A stretch of 64,000 bases of DNA. Origin: Bacillus sp. NP157 (GTDB lineage: Bacteria > Pseudomonadota > Gammaproteobacteria > Xanthomonadales > Rhodanobacteraceae). Every line of letters begins with the position of its first letter. The first letter of the stretch is position 1. Both the position numbers and the translations under genes were made by a program. The notes under the pieces were generated by a model that was not told the DNA's origin, ran no database searches, and saw only the letters and a list, made by a program, of their open reading frames with translations. The DNA lies in contig CP076546.1 in the NCBI GenBank assembly GCA_018889975.1, forward strand, positions 4,216,501 through 4,280,500. Direction: 5' to 3'. This document shows, piece by piece, positions 26,950 through 36,128 of this stretch.

Positions 26950-27145
26950 GGCCCCGGCTGCTGGCAGGTCTTCGGACTCGTGGACGGGGCGTCGCCGCCA
27001 GGCCTACCCGTCGCTTCCCAGCCCCCAGGGGGCCAGTGCATTGAACGGGATCGTTTCCACTTACCGCTGCGGGGCAGTTCCGGATTCACACCGGATTCCC
27101 TATTAAGTCCGACGCGGGATTGCGCCCCGTCAGACACCAGCGGGA
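26950..27145 (-). promoter_or_regulatory. Cobalamin riboswitch in the nrdAB leader
   Basis: On the minus strand the hallmarks of the B12 element appear in order: TTAATAGGGAA, then CCGGTGTGAATCCGG, then ACTGCCCCGC and a GTAAG (27105-27055 region), a central GCACTGG, then GGGAAGC and the end block GAGTCCGAAGACCTGCC (about 26962-26982). A P1-like pairing joins GCTGGTGTC (27141-27133) with the GACCTGCCAGC end. In known systems adenosylcobalamin shuts off the gene behind it. Here it lies 160 bases before nrdA, so class Ia reductase would be turned off when B12 is plentiful. Confidence 0.93.
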
Positions 27146-27148
27146 CAC

Positions 27149-27177
27149 ACGATATAGGCGTGTGTAGGTGGGGTCAA
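27149..27177 (-). promoter_or_regulatory. Candidate promoter of the nrdAB riboswitch transcript
   Basis: On the minus strand TTGACC (27177-27172) and TATCGT (27154-27149) are 17 bases apart. Transcription would begin near 27142, just at the start of the riboswitch P1 helix. A TATATC one turn earlier is a possible alternative -10 box. Confidence 0.6.
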
Positions 27178-27247
27178 CACAATATGTAGGGGGATTTCGG
27201 ATGGGCCGGAAGGTCAAGGACTTAGCGGGGGAAGAGCGTTTCGGGTA

Positions 27248-27325
27248 CCGGGTTAAGAGTTGCGGGTAAGAGCCGCGTTGGCATGGCCCCTGCTCTCCAC
27301 TCGGTACTCTCAACTCCAAACCCGG
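27248..27325. other. Imperfect inverted repeat in the gap before the hybrid kinase
   Basis: The 242-bp gap from 27178 to 27419 holds no gene. CCGGGTTAAGAGTTG (27248-27262) and CAACTCCAAACCCGG (27311-27325) pair with two mismatches. It may be an intergenic repeat or hairpin; I see no clear promoter for the kinase. Confidence 0.35.
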
Positions 27326-27419
27326 CACGCTCCACCCCAACGTGAAGACGGCCTACACATACCCAAACGCCTCCGAACGCTACCATCTGCGCCCGATCCG
27401 CCTAGGCCCGCCAGCTTCG

Positions 27420-29372
27420 ATGCCATCGACGTTCCCGCTGCAGGACCACGCCCTCATCAGCCAGTCGCTCGACGCGGTGCCGTTTGGCGTCGTCGGGCTC
27501 GCCCCGAACGGGGAACTCCTCTACGCCAACGCGTGGGCACGCGCGCGCCTGCGCAGCGGGGCCTTCCTGGCGTTCTGGAACCCGGCGGGGCGTGCGGCGC
27601 TGGAAGCCGTCCTGCCGACGATCGGGGCTCGCGGCATTCGTGACCTTGAGCTGGTCGCAGCGGATGGTGCGACGTGGCGCGTGGCACTGGAGACATGGCG
27701 CGAGTCGGCGATTGGCGAGGGCACGGTGCTGGCGACGCTGCGGCCGCCGCAGGGCGATCCGTCGTTCCTGGGCGCCGATGGTGCCGCGCCGATGGACATC
27801 ACCCAGGACCAGCTGCGCCAGGCGCAGAAGATGGACGCCATCGGCAAGCTCACCGGCGGCGTCGCGCACGACTTCAACAACCTGCTCCAGGTCATCAGCG
27901 GCAACCTGCAACTGCTGGTCAACGACGTGGCCGGCAATCCACGCGCCGAGCGTCGCGTCGCCAACGCCATGGCCGGCGTCGCCCGCGGCTCGAAGCTGGC
28001 GGCCCAGTTGCTCGCGTTCGGCCGGCGCCAGCCGCTGGCGCCCAAGGTGGTGAACATCGGCCGCTTCGTCCGCGACATGGACGAGCTGTTGCGCCGGGCG
28101 CTGGGCGAAGCGATCGAAGTGGAAACGGTGATCGCCGGCGGCCTGTGGAACACGCTGGTCGACCCGGGCAACGTAGAGAATGCCCTGCTCAACCTCGCCA
28201 TCAACGCGCGTGACGCGATGGGCGGCGCGGGCAAGCTCACCGTCGAAGCCGGCAATGCGCTGCTCGACGAGGCCTATGCGAAGTCGCATGGCGACCTCAA
28301 GGCCGGCCAGTACGTGATGCTCGCGGTGACCGACACGGGCACCGGCATCAGCCCCGACGTGCTCGCCCAGGTGTTCGAGCCGTTCTTCACCACCAAGCCC
28401 GAAGGGCAGGGCACCGGCCTCGGCCTGTCCATGGTCTATGGCTTCGTGAAGCAGTCCGGCGGCCACGTGAAGATCTACAGCGAACCCGGCCACGGCACCA
28501 CGGTGAAGATCTACCTGCCCCGTTCGGTGCAAAGCGAAGACCGCCTGGTCGACCTCGACGAGGGCGGCGTGCGCGGCGGCGACGAAACCGTGCTGGTGGC
28601 CGAGGACGACGACCAGGTCCGCGAGATCGTGGTCGGCATGCTGGCCGACCTGGGCTATCGCGTACTGAAGGCGCGCGACGCCGAGAGCGCACTCTCGATC
28701 ATCGACAGCGGCATCGCGGTGGACCTGCTGTTCACCGACGTGGTGATGCCGGGCCCGCTGCGCAGCCCGGAGCTCGCGCGCAAGGCGGTTGAACGCCAGC
28801 CGAACATCGCCGTGCTGTTCACCTCGGGCTACACCGAGAACGCCATCGTGCATGGCGGCCGCCTGGATGAAGGCGTGGAGCTGCTGAGCAAGCCGTATAC
28901 GCGTGAAGCACTGGCGCGCAAGGTGCGCCAGGTGCTTGCCGCGCGGCTGCCGGCGACGCCGGTCGATCCGGCCCATTCGGCGGCGCCGTCGATGCCGGCG
29001 CCACCCTCGCCACGGGCACCCGCCGCTTACCGCGTGCTGGTGGTCGAAGACGACGCACTGATCCGCATGAGCATCGCCGAGATGCTGGAGAGCCGCGGCC
29101 ACACCGTGTTCGAGGCAGGCGACGGCAACGAAGCCATGCGCGTGCACGATGCCGAACGGATCGACGTGCTGCTCACCGACGTCGGCCTGCCCGGCATGAG
29201 TGGCGTCGAAGTGGCCGAGCTCATGCGCGAATCGCGCCCGGACCTGCCCGTGCTGTTCGCCACCGGCGACCACACGGCCAACGGCGTTCGCCGCGATGCA
29301 CGCACCGCGGTGATCGTGAAGCCCTACGGCGTGGCCGACCTGACCGAGGCGATCGCGCGGATCACGAGCTGA
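27420..29372 (+). CDS. Hybrid histidine kinase with two receiver domains
   Basis: This soluble 650-residue protein has a short PAS-like input (residues about 10-110) and a histidine kinase core. His150 lies in GGVAHDFNNLLQVIS, and the ATPase boxes are NLAINARDAM, DTGTGISPDVLAQVFEPFFTT (in parts) and GQGTGLGLSMVYGFVKQSGG. Two receiver domains follow: the first at about 390-505 (TDVVMPGP) and the second at about 535-650 (LTDVGLPGMSG, VKPYG). No membrane segment is seen, so it senses a cytoplasmic signal. I chose the ATG at 27420; a GTG at 27342 would add 26 unlikely residues. No DNA-binding output is attached and its partner is unknown. Confidence 0.92.
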   Translation: MPSTFPLQDHALISQSLDAVPFGVVGLAPNGELLYANAWARARLRSGAFLAFWNPAGRAALEAVLPTIGARGIRDLELVAADGATWRVALETWRESAIGEGTVLATLRPPQGDPSFLGADGAAPMDITQDQLRQAQKMDAIGKLTGGVAHDFNNLLQVISGNLQLLVNDVAGNPRAERRVANAMAGVARGSKLAAQLLAFGRRQPLAPKVVNIGRFVRDMDELLRRALGEAIEVETVIAGGLWNTLVDPGNVENALLNLAINARDAMGGAGKLTVEAGNALLDEAYAKSHGDLKAGQYVMLAVTDTGTGISPDVLAQVFEPFFTTKPEGQGTGLGLSMVYGFVKQSGGHVKIYSEPGHGTTVKIYLPRSVQSEDRLVDLDEGGVRGGDETVLVAEDDDQVREIVVGMLADLGYRVLKARDAESALSIIDSGIAVDLLFTDVVMPGPLRSPELARKAVERQPNIAVLFTSGYTENAIVHGGRLDEGVELLSKPYTREALARKVRQVLAARLPATPVDPAHSAAPSMPAPPSPRAPAAYRVLVVEDDALIRMSIAEMLESRGHTVFEAGDGNEAMRVHDAERIDVLLTDVGLPGMSGVEVAELMRESRPDLPVLFATGDHTANGVRRDARTAVIVKPYGVADLTEAIARITS

Positions 29373-29381
29373 CCCGCGATC

Positions 29382-29900
29382 TCACATGCCGGCCCACTTC
29401 TTGCCTTGCTTGAGCACGGCATCGCAGGCCTTGTGCACGAGCTTGCCCTTCATGTCGCCGCTGTTGCTGCTGTCGCCACCGGTCAGGTTCACGGTCTTGC
29501 CATCGCCGGTCTTGAGCAGGCCCTTGGCGCCGTCGAGGTAACCCTTGTCTTTCGTGGGGTCGGCGCTGGTCGTCGCGGTGCTGGCGTTCTTCTTCGACTT
29601 GCCGCCCAGCCCGCTGAGCAGGTTGCTGCCCGAGGAGCTACCCGCGTCGGTGTTGGCGGCATTCGGGTCGCCGGCCAGGCCGCCGAGCAGCTTGTCCTTG
29701 ACTCCGGAAGCGCCGCTGTCGCCGCCGAGGTAATTGTTGTTCACGCAGTACTGGATGATGCCGGCGGCGTTGCTCGCGCTGCCTGAGCTGAGCGATCCGC
29801 CGCCGCCCATCAGCCCGGAGAGCTTGTCCAGCTGCATGGCGGGCGCGGCGGTACTGGCGACGACGAGGCCGAGGGCAAGGCCGGCAAACGGGATCTTCAT
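29382..29900 (-). CDS. DUF2501 (YjjA-like) exported protein
   Basis: This 172-residue protein has a signal peptide (cleavage after APA, about residue 21) followed by a Gly/Ser-rich stretch and the DUF2501 core AAGIIQYCVNNNYLGG with VKDKLLGGLAG. It ends in KLVHKACDAVLKQGKKW. Two conserved Cys residues could form a disulfide. The function is unknown; the E. coli relative YjjA is periplasmic. The start at 29900 is supported by GGAG upstream and the signal peptide. The long open frame running on to 32255 on this strand is only antisense to the rhamnosidase. Confidence 0.87.
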   Translation of the reverse strand: MKIPFAGLALGLVVASTAAPAMQLDKLSGLMGGGGSLSSGSASNAAGIIQYCVNNNYLGGDSGASGVKDKLLGGLAGDPNAANTDAGSSSGSNLLSGLGGKSKKNASTATTSADPTKDKGYLDGAKGLLKTGDGKTVNLTGGDSSNSGDMKGKLVHKACDAVLKQGKKWAGM

Positions 29901-30005
29901 GGCATGGCTCCGTGGGTTTGCGTGTGCCTTGTGTAGCCCCGTGGACGTTAGATGGATGTGTGCGGGTATGCTCGACGATTCGTGCCATGCCACCGGATCC
30001 CCGCC

Positions 30006-32546
30006 TTGCCACGCATCCTGCTGCTCGCCTTGCTGACCTTCCCCGCGCTCAGTGCCGCCGCCTCGCTTGAACGGCTGCGCGTCGAGCGCACCGCCGCCCC
30101 GCTCTACGTCGACGTGGCAAAACCGCGCTTCGGCTGGGTCGTGCATGCCGAAAAGGACGGCACGCAGCAGCTTGGCTACCGGCTGCGGGTCACCCACGCC
30201 GGCGCGCCTGTCTGGGACAGCGGCGAGGTCGCTTCCGCGCAGTCGTTCGACGTGACTTACGCCGGCCCCGCACTGGTGCCCGGCGAACGCTACGACTGGC
30301 AGGTGGACGTACGGACGTCCGAAGGCATGGCGCATGCCAGCGATAGTTTCGGGACCGCGCTGGACGAGGCGGGTTGGGCGGGTGCGCGCTGGATCGGCAA
30401 GGCCGACGCCGCCAGCGTGCCCGCCCCCCTCCTGCGCCGGACGATCCATGTGGACGGCCGCGTCGCGCGGGCCACGCTCTACGTCGCCGCGGGCGGCTAT
30501 GCCGATCTCTCGGTGGACGACAAGCCGGTAAGCGATGCCGTGCTCTCGCCCGGCTTCACCGACTACGCGAAGCGGCTGGAAGTCGTCGCCACCGACCTCG
30601 CGCTGTCGCCGGGCGAGCATGTGCTCGGCGCGGAACTGGGTCGTGGCTTCTACGGGATGACCAACCCGAACGTATGGCATTGGGAGCGGGCGCCTTGGCA
30701 CGGCCAGCCGCGCCTGCGCGCCGTGCTGGTGATCCGCTACGCCGATGGGCGGATGGAGCGCATCCCCACCGATGCAAGCTGGCAGCTGGCGGACGGCCCG
30801 ACGCGGCTCGACGACCTGTACGGCGGCGAGACCTACGACGCGCGCGCGGCGAGCCCGTCGGCATGGACGCCCGCGACGGAACTGCCTGCGCCCACCGGCC
30901 GCCTCGTCGCGCAGACCGAACAGCCGATCCGCGTCACCGGCACGCTCGACGCCGTCGAGGTCACCGAGCCGGTGCCTGGCACCTTCGTGTTCGCGTTTCC
31001 GCGGGTGATCGCGGGCTGGGCCAGCTTCGACGTGGACGGCCCGGCGGGCACGACGATCACCGCCCGCTACGGTGAAAAGCTGTTGCCGGACGGCACGGTC
31101 GATGCGCGCGACGAACACCATTACTTCAAGGCGGGCTTCCAGACCGACCGGCTTACCCTGGCGGGCGGCCGCACCCAATGGCATCCGCGCTTCTCCTACA
31201 AGGGCTTCCGCTACGTGCAGGTGGACGGCTGGCCGGGGCGTCCCCCGCGCGACGCGGTGAAGGCCCGGCTTGTGCACACCGACGTGGACGTCACCGGGCG
31301 CTTCGACAGCGCGAACGACCTGCTCGACTGGATCCACCGTGCCGCCGTGGACACCATGCTCAACAACCTGCATGGCATTCCCACCGACACGCCGATGTAC
31401 GAGAAGAACGGCTGGACCGGCGACGGCATGCTCGGTGCGGACATGTTCCTGCGCAACTTCGATGCCGATCCCCTGCTGGCCAAGTGGGTGCGCGACATCG
31501 CCGATACGCGCACGGCCAGCGGGGCACCGCTGCTGATCGCACCGAACCCGGGCTGGGGCACCGGTCGCGCGCCGACCTGGCACGCGGCGTACGTGCTGGT
31601 ACCGTGGTCGCTGTGGTGGCAGGCGGGCGATCGCGCGCCCATCGACGAACACCTCGGGGGCATCTCGCGCTATGTCGCGATGGAGCACGCGCGCTCGCCG
31701 GGTGGCATCGCCGACACCGACCTCGGCGACTGGGTCAGCCCGACCACCGATCCCGCAGGCGAAAACGCGCCCGAGGATCGCAGGGTCGCCGCCACCGCCT
31801 ACCTCTACCGGATGGAACGCGTGGTGGCCGACATGCAGCGCCTGGCCGGCACGCCGGCCGAGGCCACGCGCTTCGACGGCCTGGCCGACAGCGTGCGCGA
31901 GGCCTTCAACACGCGCTTCCTCGACCGCGCGGCGGCCCGCTATCGCGGCGAGGGCGACACCGGTTATCGCCAGGCGCATAACCTGCTTGCGCTGGGTTTT
32001 GGCCTCGTACCGGACGACCTGCGCGCCCGCGTGGCCGCTGGCGTGGCTGCGGATGCGCGCGAACGCGGCGACCATCTCGACACCGGCGCGCTGGCGACGA
32101 AGCTGATCCTCCCCGTGCTGACGGCCACCGGGCATGCCGACGAGGCGTGGGCGATCGCCACCCAGGTCACGTTCCCCAGCTGGGGTTTCTGGCGCGCGAA
32201 CGGCGCCACCAGCCTGTGGGAACACTGGAAACTGGCATCGCGCTCGCGCGGCCACTATTTCCTCGGCACCGTGGATGACTGGCTATTCGAGGACGTGGCC
32301 GGCTTGCGGCCGCTGGCACCCGGCTGGCGTCGCATCGGCGTGCGGCCTGCGCTCACGGCGTGGCTGGACCATGCCTCGGCCAGCGTGATGACGCCCTATG
32401 GCGAAGCCTCGGTCGCCTGGAAAAAAGGCCCCGATGGCATCGACGTGGACGTCCAGGTGCCGGTGGGCAGCGAGGCGGAAGTCGGCTTGCCGGGCCGTCC
32501 GCCGGTGATCGTGCGCAGCGGTCGTCACCGTCTCACCCTGCACTGA
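30006..32546 (+). CDS. Secreted alpha-L-rhamnosidase (GH78)
   Basis: This enzyme of about 846 residues releases L-rhamnose from plant glycosides or polysaccharides. The order is a signal peptide, an N-terminal beta domain (ERLRVERTAAPLYVD, RFGWVV), the rhamnosidase N domain (YADLSVDDKPVSDAVLSPGF), a concanavalin-like domain, the six-hairpin catalytic domain (GIPTDTPMYEKNGWTGDG, DLGDWVSP, SLWEHW) and a C-terminal beta domain. The acidic residues in PMYEKNGWTGD and TSLWEHW are the likely catalytic ones. I prefer the TTG at 30006 because it gives a clean signal peptide (LPRILLLALLTFPALSA); an ATG at 29952 is possible. It implies a plant-associated or litter-degrading habit. Confidence 0.9.
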   Translation: MPRILLLALLTFPALSAAASLERLRVERTAAPLYVDVAKPRFGWVVHAEKDGTQQLGYRLRVTHAGAPVWDSGEVASAQSFDVTYAGPALVPGERYDWQVDVRTSEGMAHASDSFGTALDEAGWAGARWIGKADAASVPAPLLRRTIHVDGRVARATLYVAAGGYADLSVDDKPVSDAVLSPGFTDYAKRLEVVATDLALSPGEHVLGAELGRGFYGMTNPNVWHWERAPWHGQPRLRAVLVIRYADGRMERIPTDASWQLADGPTRLDDLYGGETYDARAASPSAWTPATELPAPTGRLVAQTEQPIRVTGTLDAVEVTEPVPGTFVFAFPRVIAGWASFDVDGPAGTTITARYGEKLLPDGTVDARDEHHYFKAGFQTDRLTLAGGRTQWHPRFSYKGFRYVQVDGWPGRPPRDAVKARLVHTDVDVTGRFDSANDLLDWIHRAAVDTMLNNLHGIPTDTPMYEKNGWTGDGMLGADMFLRNFDADPLLAKWVRDIADTRTASGAPLLIAPNPGWGTGRAPTWHAAYVLVPWSLWWQAGDRAPIDEHLGGISRYVAMEHARSPGGIADTDLGDWVSPTTDPAGENAPEDRRVAATAYLYRMERVVADMQRLAGTPAEATRFDGLADSVREAFNTRFLDRAAARYRGEGDTGYRQAHNLLALGFGLVPDDLRARVAAGVAADARERGDHLDTGALATKLILPVLTATGHADEAWAIATQVTFPSWGFWRANGATSLWEHWKLASRSRGHYFLGTVDDWLFEDVAGLRPLAPGWRRIGVRPALTAWLDHASASVMTPYGEASVAWKKGPDGIDVDVQVPVGSEAEVGLPGRPPVIVRSGRHRLTLH

Positions 32547-32645
32547 GGCTGGGTAACGCGATCGCCGTCACATTGTTCCCATCAAGCCCGTCATCCCTTT
32601 GCCGATAAAGCGCCCACGGGGATGTTTTTCTTGGGTGACGGGCAG

Positions 32646-34313
32646 ATGTCGGCAATTGCAAACTGGTTTGGACGTACCACGCTGAACACGCGCGTGTGGA
32701 TGGTGATGTCGATCGTCGTGCTGGGCCTGGCCGGGCAGACGGTGATGTCGGGAATCGAGAGCCGGGGTGCGCAGATGCGTGGCCTGGAATCGTCGCTCGG
32801 CCAGCACGTGGCGGCGGCCAGCGCGATCGCCGACGCGTATCACGCACGCGCGGCGAAGGGTGAGATCAGCGATGTCCAGGCCCGCGTGGATGCGCTGCGC
32901 GACATCGAAGCGATGCGCTGGGATAGCGGCACCGGTTACGTGTTCGCGTTCGACTCGGCGCTGGACATGCGCATGCATCCGCTGCGCCATGATGAAGTGG
33001 GCAAGAACATCCGCGAGGACGTGGACGGCAACGGCTTCCATCACTACGTGGCCATGCTCGATGCCGACAAGGCCAGCGGCCACGGCCTGACCCGCTACAC
33101 CCAGATCATCCCGAAGACGAAGGAGCTGAAGGACAAGATCAGCTACTCCGCCTGGTACAAGCCGTGGGACCTGCACTTCATTTCAGGTGCATACTTCGAC
33201 GACATCGATGCGGCGTTCCGGCTGCAGATGGAAAAGGATCTCGCCAAGTCCGGCCTGGTCGCCGCGCTGGCGCTGTTCGTGGTCTGGTTCTCGATGAGCA
33301 GCATCCGCGCCAGTGTCGGCGGCGAGCCGCGCGATGCCGTGCGCATCGCCAGCCGCATCGCTGGCGGCGACCTGCGCACCGAAGGCGAGGCAGGTTTTGC
33401 CCCGGCCAGCCTGCTCGGCGCGCTCGAGCGCATGCGCGGGACGCTGTCGTCGATCGTCGCGGAAGTGCAGCAGGGCGCGCACGTGGTGTCGACCACGGCG
33501 GGCGAAATCGCCCGCGGCAACGACGACCTGTCGCAGCGCACGCAGGAGCAGGCTTCGAGCCTCGAAGAGACCGCCGCGTCGATGGAAGAGATGACGGCGA
33601 CGGTGAAGCAGAACGCCGAGAACGCCAACGCGGCCGATCGCCTTTCGCGTCATGCGCGCAGCGAGGCGGAGCAGGGCGGTGACGTCGTGGCGCAGGCGAT
33701 GGGGGCGATGCGCGAGATCGGCGATTCCAGCCGGCGGATCGCCGACATCGTCGGCATGATGGATGAGATCGCTTTCCAGACGAACCTGCTGGCGCTGAAC
33801 GCCGCGGTCGAAGCGGCGCGTGCCGGCGAACAGGGCCGCGGCTTCGCCGTGGTGGCCGGTGAAGTGCGCCGGCTCGCCCAGTCCAGCGCGGCGGCATCGA
33901 AGCAGATCAAGGCGTTGATCGCCGAGAGTGGCGAGCGCGTCGATGCGGGCACGCAGCTGGTCGAGCGTTCGGCTTCGGCGTTGCGCGACATCGTCGGCAG
34001 CGTGAAGAAGGTGACCGACATCGTGGCCGAGATCGCCGCGGCCAGCGCCGAGCAGTCCGCCGGCGTCGATCAGGTCAACATCGCCATCGCGCAGATCGAC
34101 CAGGTCACCCAGGAAAACGCGGCACTGGTGGAAGAAGCCGCGGCCGCGGCGAAGTCCATGCAGGACCAGGCCCGGGCCTTGCGCGAGCAGGTCGCGTTCT
34201 TCCACGTCGAGGGTGGCGTGGCCGAAGAGCGTCCCGCACCGCTCGCCCCGGCGGCCCACGACATGCGCTTCGGCGAGAAGGCAGCGGCCGCGGGCTGGGT
34301 CGAATTCGCCTGA
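32646..34313 (+). CDS. Methyl-accepting chemotaxis protein with Cache sensor
   Basis: This 555-residue chemoreceptor has a first transmembrane helix (residues about 15-35) and a periplasmic single-Cache domain (about 40-190, with [18 protein letters not shown] and [19 protein letters not shown] in parts). A second helix (about 200-220), a HAMP-like region and the cytoplasmic signalling hairpin follow, with the highly conserved tip [20 protein letters not shown]. The Cache type commonly binds small organic acids. There is no C-terminal CheR-binding pentapeptide. The start at 32646 was preferred to 32622 because it gives the usual short N-terminal cytoplasmic tail. Confidence 0.93.
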   Translation: MSAIANWFGRTTLNTRVWMVMSIVVLGLAGQTVMSGIESRGAQMRGLESSLGQHVAAASAIADAYHARAAKGEISDVQARVDALRDIEAMRWDSGTGYVFAFDSALDMRMHPLRHDEVGKNIREDVDGNGFHHYVAMLDADKASGHGLTRYTQIIPKTKELKDKISYSAWYKPWDLHFISGAYFDDIDAAFRLQMEKDLAKSGLVAALALFVVWFSMSSIRASVGGEPRDAVRIASRIAGGDLRTEGEAGFAPASLLGALERMRGTLSSIVAEVQQGAHVVSTTAGEIARGNDDLSQRTQEQASSLEETAASMEEMTATVKQNAENANAADRLSRHARSEAEQGGDVVAQAMGAMREIGDSSRRIADIVGMMDEIAFQTNLLALNAAVEAARAGEQGRGFAVVAGEVRRLAQSSAAASKQIKALIAESGERVDAGTQLVERSASALRDIVGSVKKVTDIVAEIAAASAEQSAGVDQVNIAIAQIDQVTQENAALVEEAAAAAKSMQDQARALREQVAFFHVEGGVAEERPAPLAPAAHDMRFGEKAAAAGWVEFA

Positions 34314-34364
34314 TCGACCGCGCCCATTGGTTATGCTGGGGCCGACCTTATCGCCGGATCGCGC

Positions 34365-36047
34365 ATGCAAGCCCCAGCCCCCAGTTACGTCCACGGCGCC
34401 AGCGCCACGCCCCTGCTTGGTGAAACGGTCGGCGGCCTGCTCGACCGGATCGTGGCGCGCTGGCCCGAACGGCCGGCGTTGGTGGTCCGCCAGCAGGGCG
34501 TGCGCTGGACCTACCGCGAATTCCACGCCGAGGTGGAGCGCGTGGCGGCCGGGCTGCTGGCGCTCGGCCTGGAACCGGGCGACCGGGTCGGCATCTGGGC
34601 ACCGAACCGGGCCGAATGGGTCGTCGCGCAATTCGCCGCGCCCAAGGCCGGGCTCATCCTGGTCAACATCAACCCGGCTTACCGCTCGCACGAGCTTGCC
34701 TTCTCTCTGAACAAGGTCGCCTGCCGCGCGCTGATCCTCCCGCGCGTGTTCAAGAGCTCCCGGTACCTCGAGATCCTGTCCGGCCTGGCGCCGGAGCTTG
34801 CCCATGCCCAGCCTGGAGGCCTGCGTGCCGCCGCGCTGCCCGACCTGCGCCATGTCGTTTTGCTCGACGACGCGCCGGCCGCGGGCACCTGGCGCTGGCA
34901 GGACATCGCCGCCGACGACGCGGCACGCGCGCGTCTGGCGAAGGTCGAAGCGGGCTTGTCGTTCGACGATCCGGTCAACATCCAGTTCACCTCGGGAACG
35001 ACCGGCGCACCGAAGGGCGCCACGCTGACCCACCACAACATCGTCAACAACGGCTTCTTCATCGGCGAAGCCATGCGTCTCACCGAGGAAGACCGGCTGT
35101 GCATCCCGGTACCCTTCTACCACTGCTTCGGGATGGTCCTGGGCAACCTGGCCTGCGTGACCCATGGCGCATGCATGGTCATTCCCGGCGAGGGTTTCGA
35201 TGCGCTGGCCACGCTGGAGACCGTTGCGGAAGAGCGCTGCACGGGCCTGCACGGCGTGCCGACGATGTTCATCGCCGAGCTCGAACATCCGCGCTTCCAC
35301 GAGTTCGACCTGTCTTCGCTACGCACCGGCATCATGGCCGGCTCACCGTGCCCGATCGAGGTGATGCGCCGTGTCGTCCGCGACATGCACATGGCCGAAG
35401 TCACCATCGCCTATGGCATGACCGAAACCAGCCCGGTGAGCTTCCAGACCGTGCCGGAGGATCCGCTGGAGCGTCGCGTGTCCACGGTCGGTCGCGTCCA
35501 TCCGCACGTAGAGGTGAAGATCGTCGACGACAGCGGCCGCGTGGTTCCGCGCGGCGGCACGGGCGAACTGCTGACCCGCGGCTATTCGGTGATGCGCGGT
35601 TACTGGGGCGACGAAGCGAACACGCGCAGCGCGCTCGACGACGCGCGCTGGATGCATACGGGCGACCTTGCCGTCATCGACGACGACGGCTACTGCACCA
35701 TCGTCGGCCGGCTGAAGGACATGATCATCCGCGGCGGCGAAAACATCTATCCGCGCGAGATCGAAGAATTCCTTTACGGACACCCCGACATCCAGGACGT
35801 GCAGGTGTTCGGCGTGGCCGATGCCCGCTTCGGCGAGCAGGTCTGTGCGTGGGTGCGCCTGCGCGACGGCGCCAGCGTGGGCGAGGCCGGCATCCAGGAT
35901 TACTGTCGCCGCCACCTCGCGTACTTCAAGGTGCCGCACTACGTGCGCTTCGTCGACACCTTCCCGATGACCGTGACCGGCAAGGTGCAGAAGTACCTTA
36001 TGCGCCAGGCCATGGAGGCCGAACTGGCCGGAAACCCGCCGGCCTGA
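34365..36047 (+). CDS. AMP-binding acyl-CoA synthetase
   Basis: This 560-residue enzyme activates a carboxylic acid to its CoA thioester through an acyl-adenylate. The adenylate motif [16 protein letters not shown] (about residues 208-223), the A5 motif YGMTETSP, the A7 motif [13 protein letters not shown], the hinge region [16 protein letters not shown] and the catalytic Lys in [10 protein letters not shown] are all present. The overall pattern is that of medium- or long-chain FadD-like synthetases. The substrate is not clear. It is followed after 81 bp by the membrane PQQ glucose dehydrogenase, an unrelated function. Confidence 0.92.
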   Translation: MQAPAPSYVHGASATPLLGETVGGLLDRIVARWPERPALVVRQQGVRWTYREFHAEVERVAAGLLALGLEPGDRVGIWAPNRAEWVVAQFAAPKAGLILVNINPAYRSHELAFSLNKVACRALILPRVFKSSRYLEILSGLAPELAHAQPGGLRAAALPDLRHVVLLDDAPAAGTWRWQDIAADDAARARLAKVEAGLSFDDPVNIQFTSGTTGAPKGATLTHHNIVNNGFFIGEAMRLTEEDRLCIPVPFYHCFGMVLGNLACVTHGACMVIPGEGFDALATLETVAEERCTGLHGVPTMFIAELEHPRFHEFDLSSLRTGIMAGSPCPIEVMRRVVRDMHMAEVTIAYGMTETSPVSFQTVPEDPLERRVSTVGRVHPHVEVKIVDDSGRVVPRGGTGELLTRGYSVMRGYWGDEANTRSALDDARWMHTGDLAVIDDDGYCTIVGRLKDMIIRGGENIYPREIEEFLYGHPDIQDVQVFGVADARFGEQVCAWVRLRDGASVGEAGIQDYCRRHLAYFKVPHYVRFVDTFPMTVTGKVQKYLMRQAMEAELAGNPPA

Positions 36048-36128
36048 GCGCAGCCAACCTGCACCGGGGCTTCACGCTGGCGATCACAGTCTATGCGCTG
36101 GGGTGGGTCGCTGGCTGCGAGGTTCCCG

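Noticed and set aside
26950..27145. Reading the nrdAB leader as a coding region
   Set aside because: Short frames cross it on both strands, but the conserved B12-element blocks explain the sequence better.
29382..32255. 957-codon open frame on the minus strand
   Set aside because: Only its 3' 519 bases (the DUF2501 gene) are coding. The rest is antisense to the rhamnosidase gene and is kept open by the strong GC bias at third codon positions.
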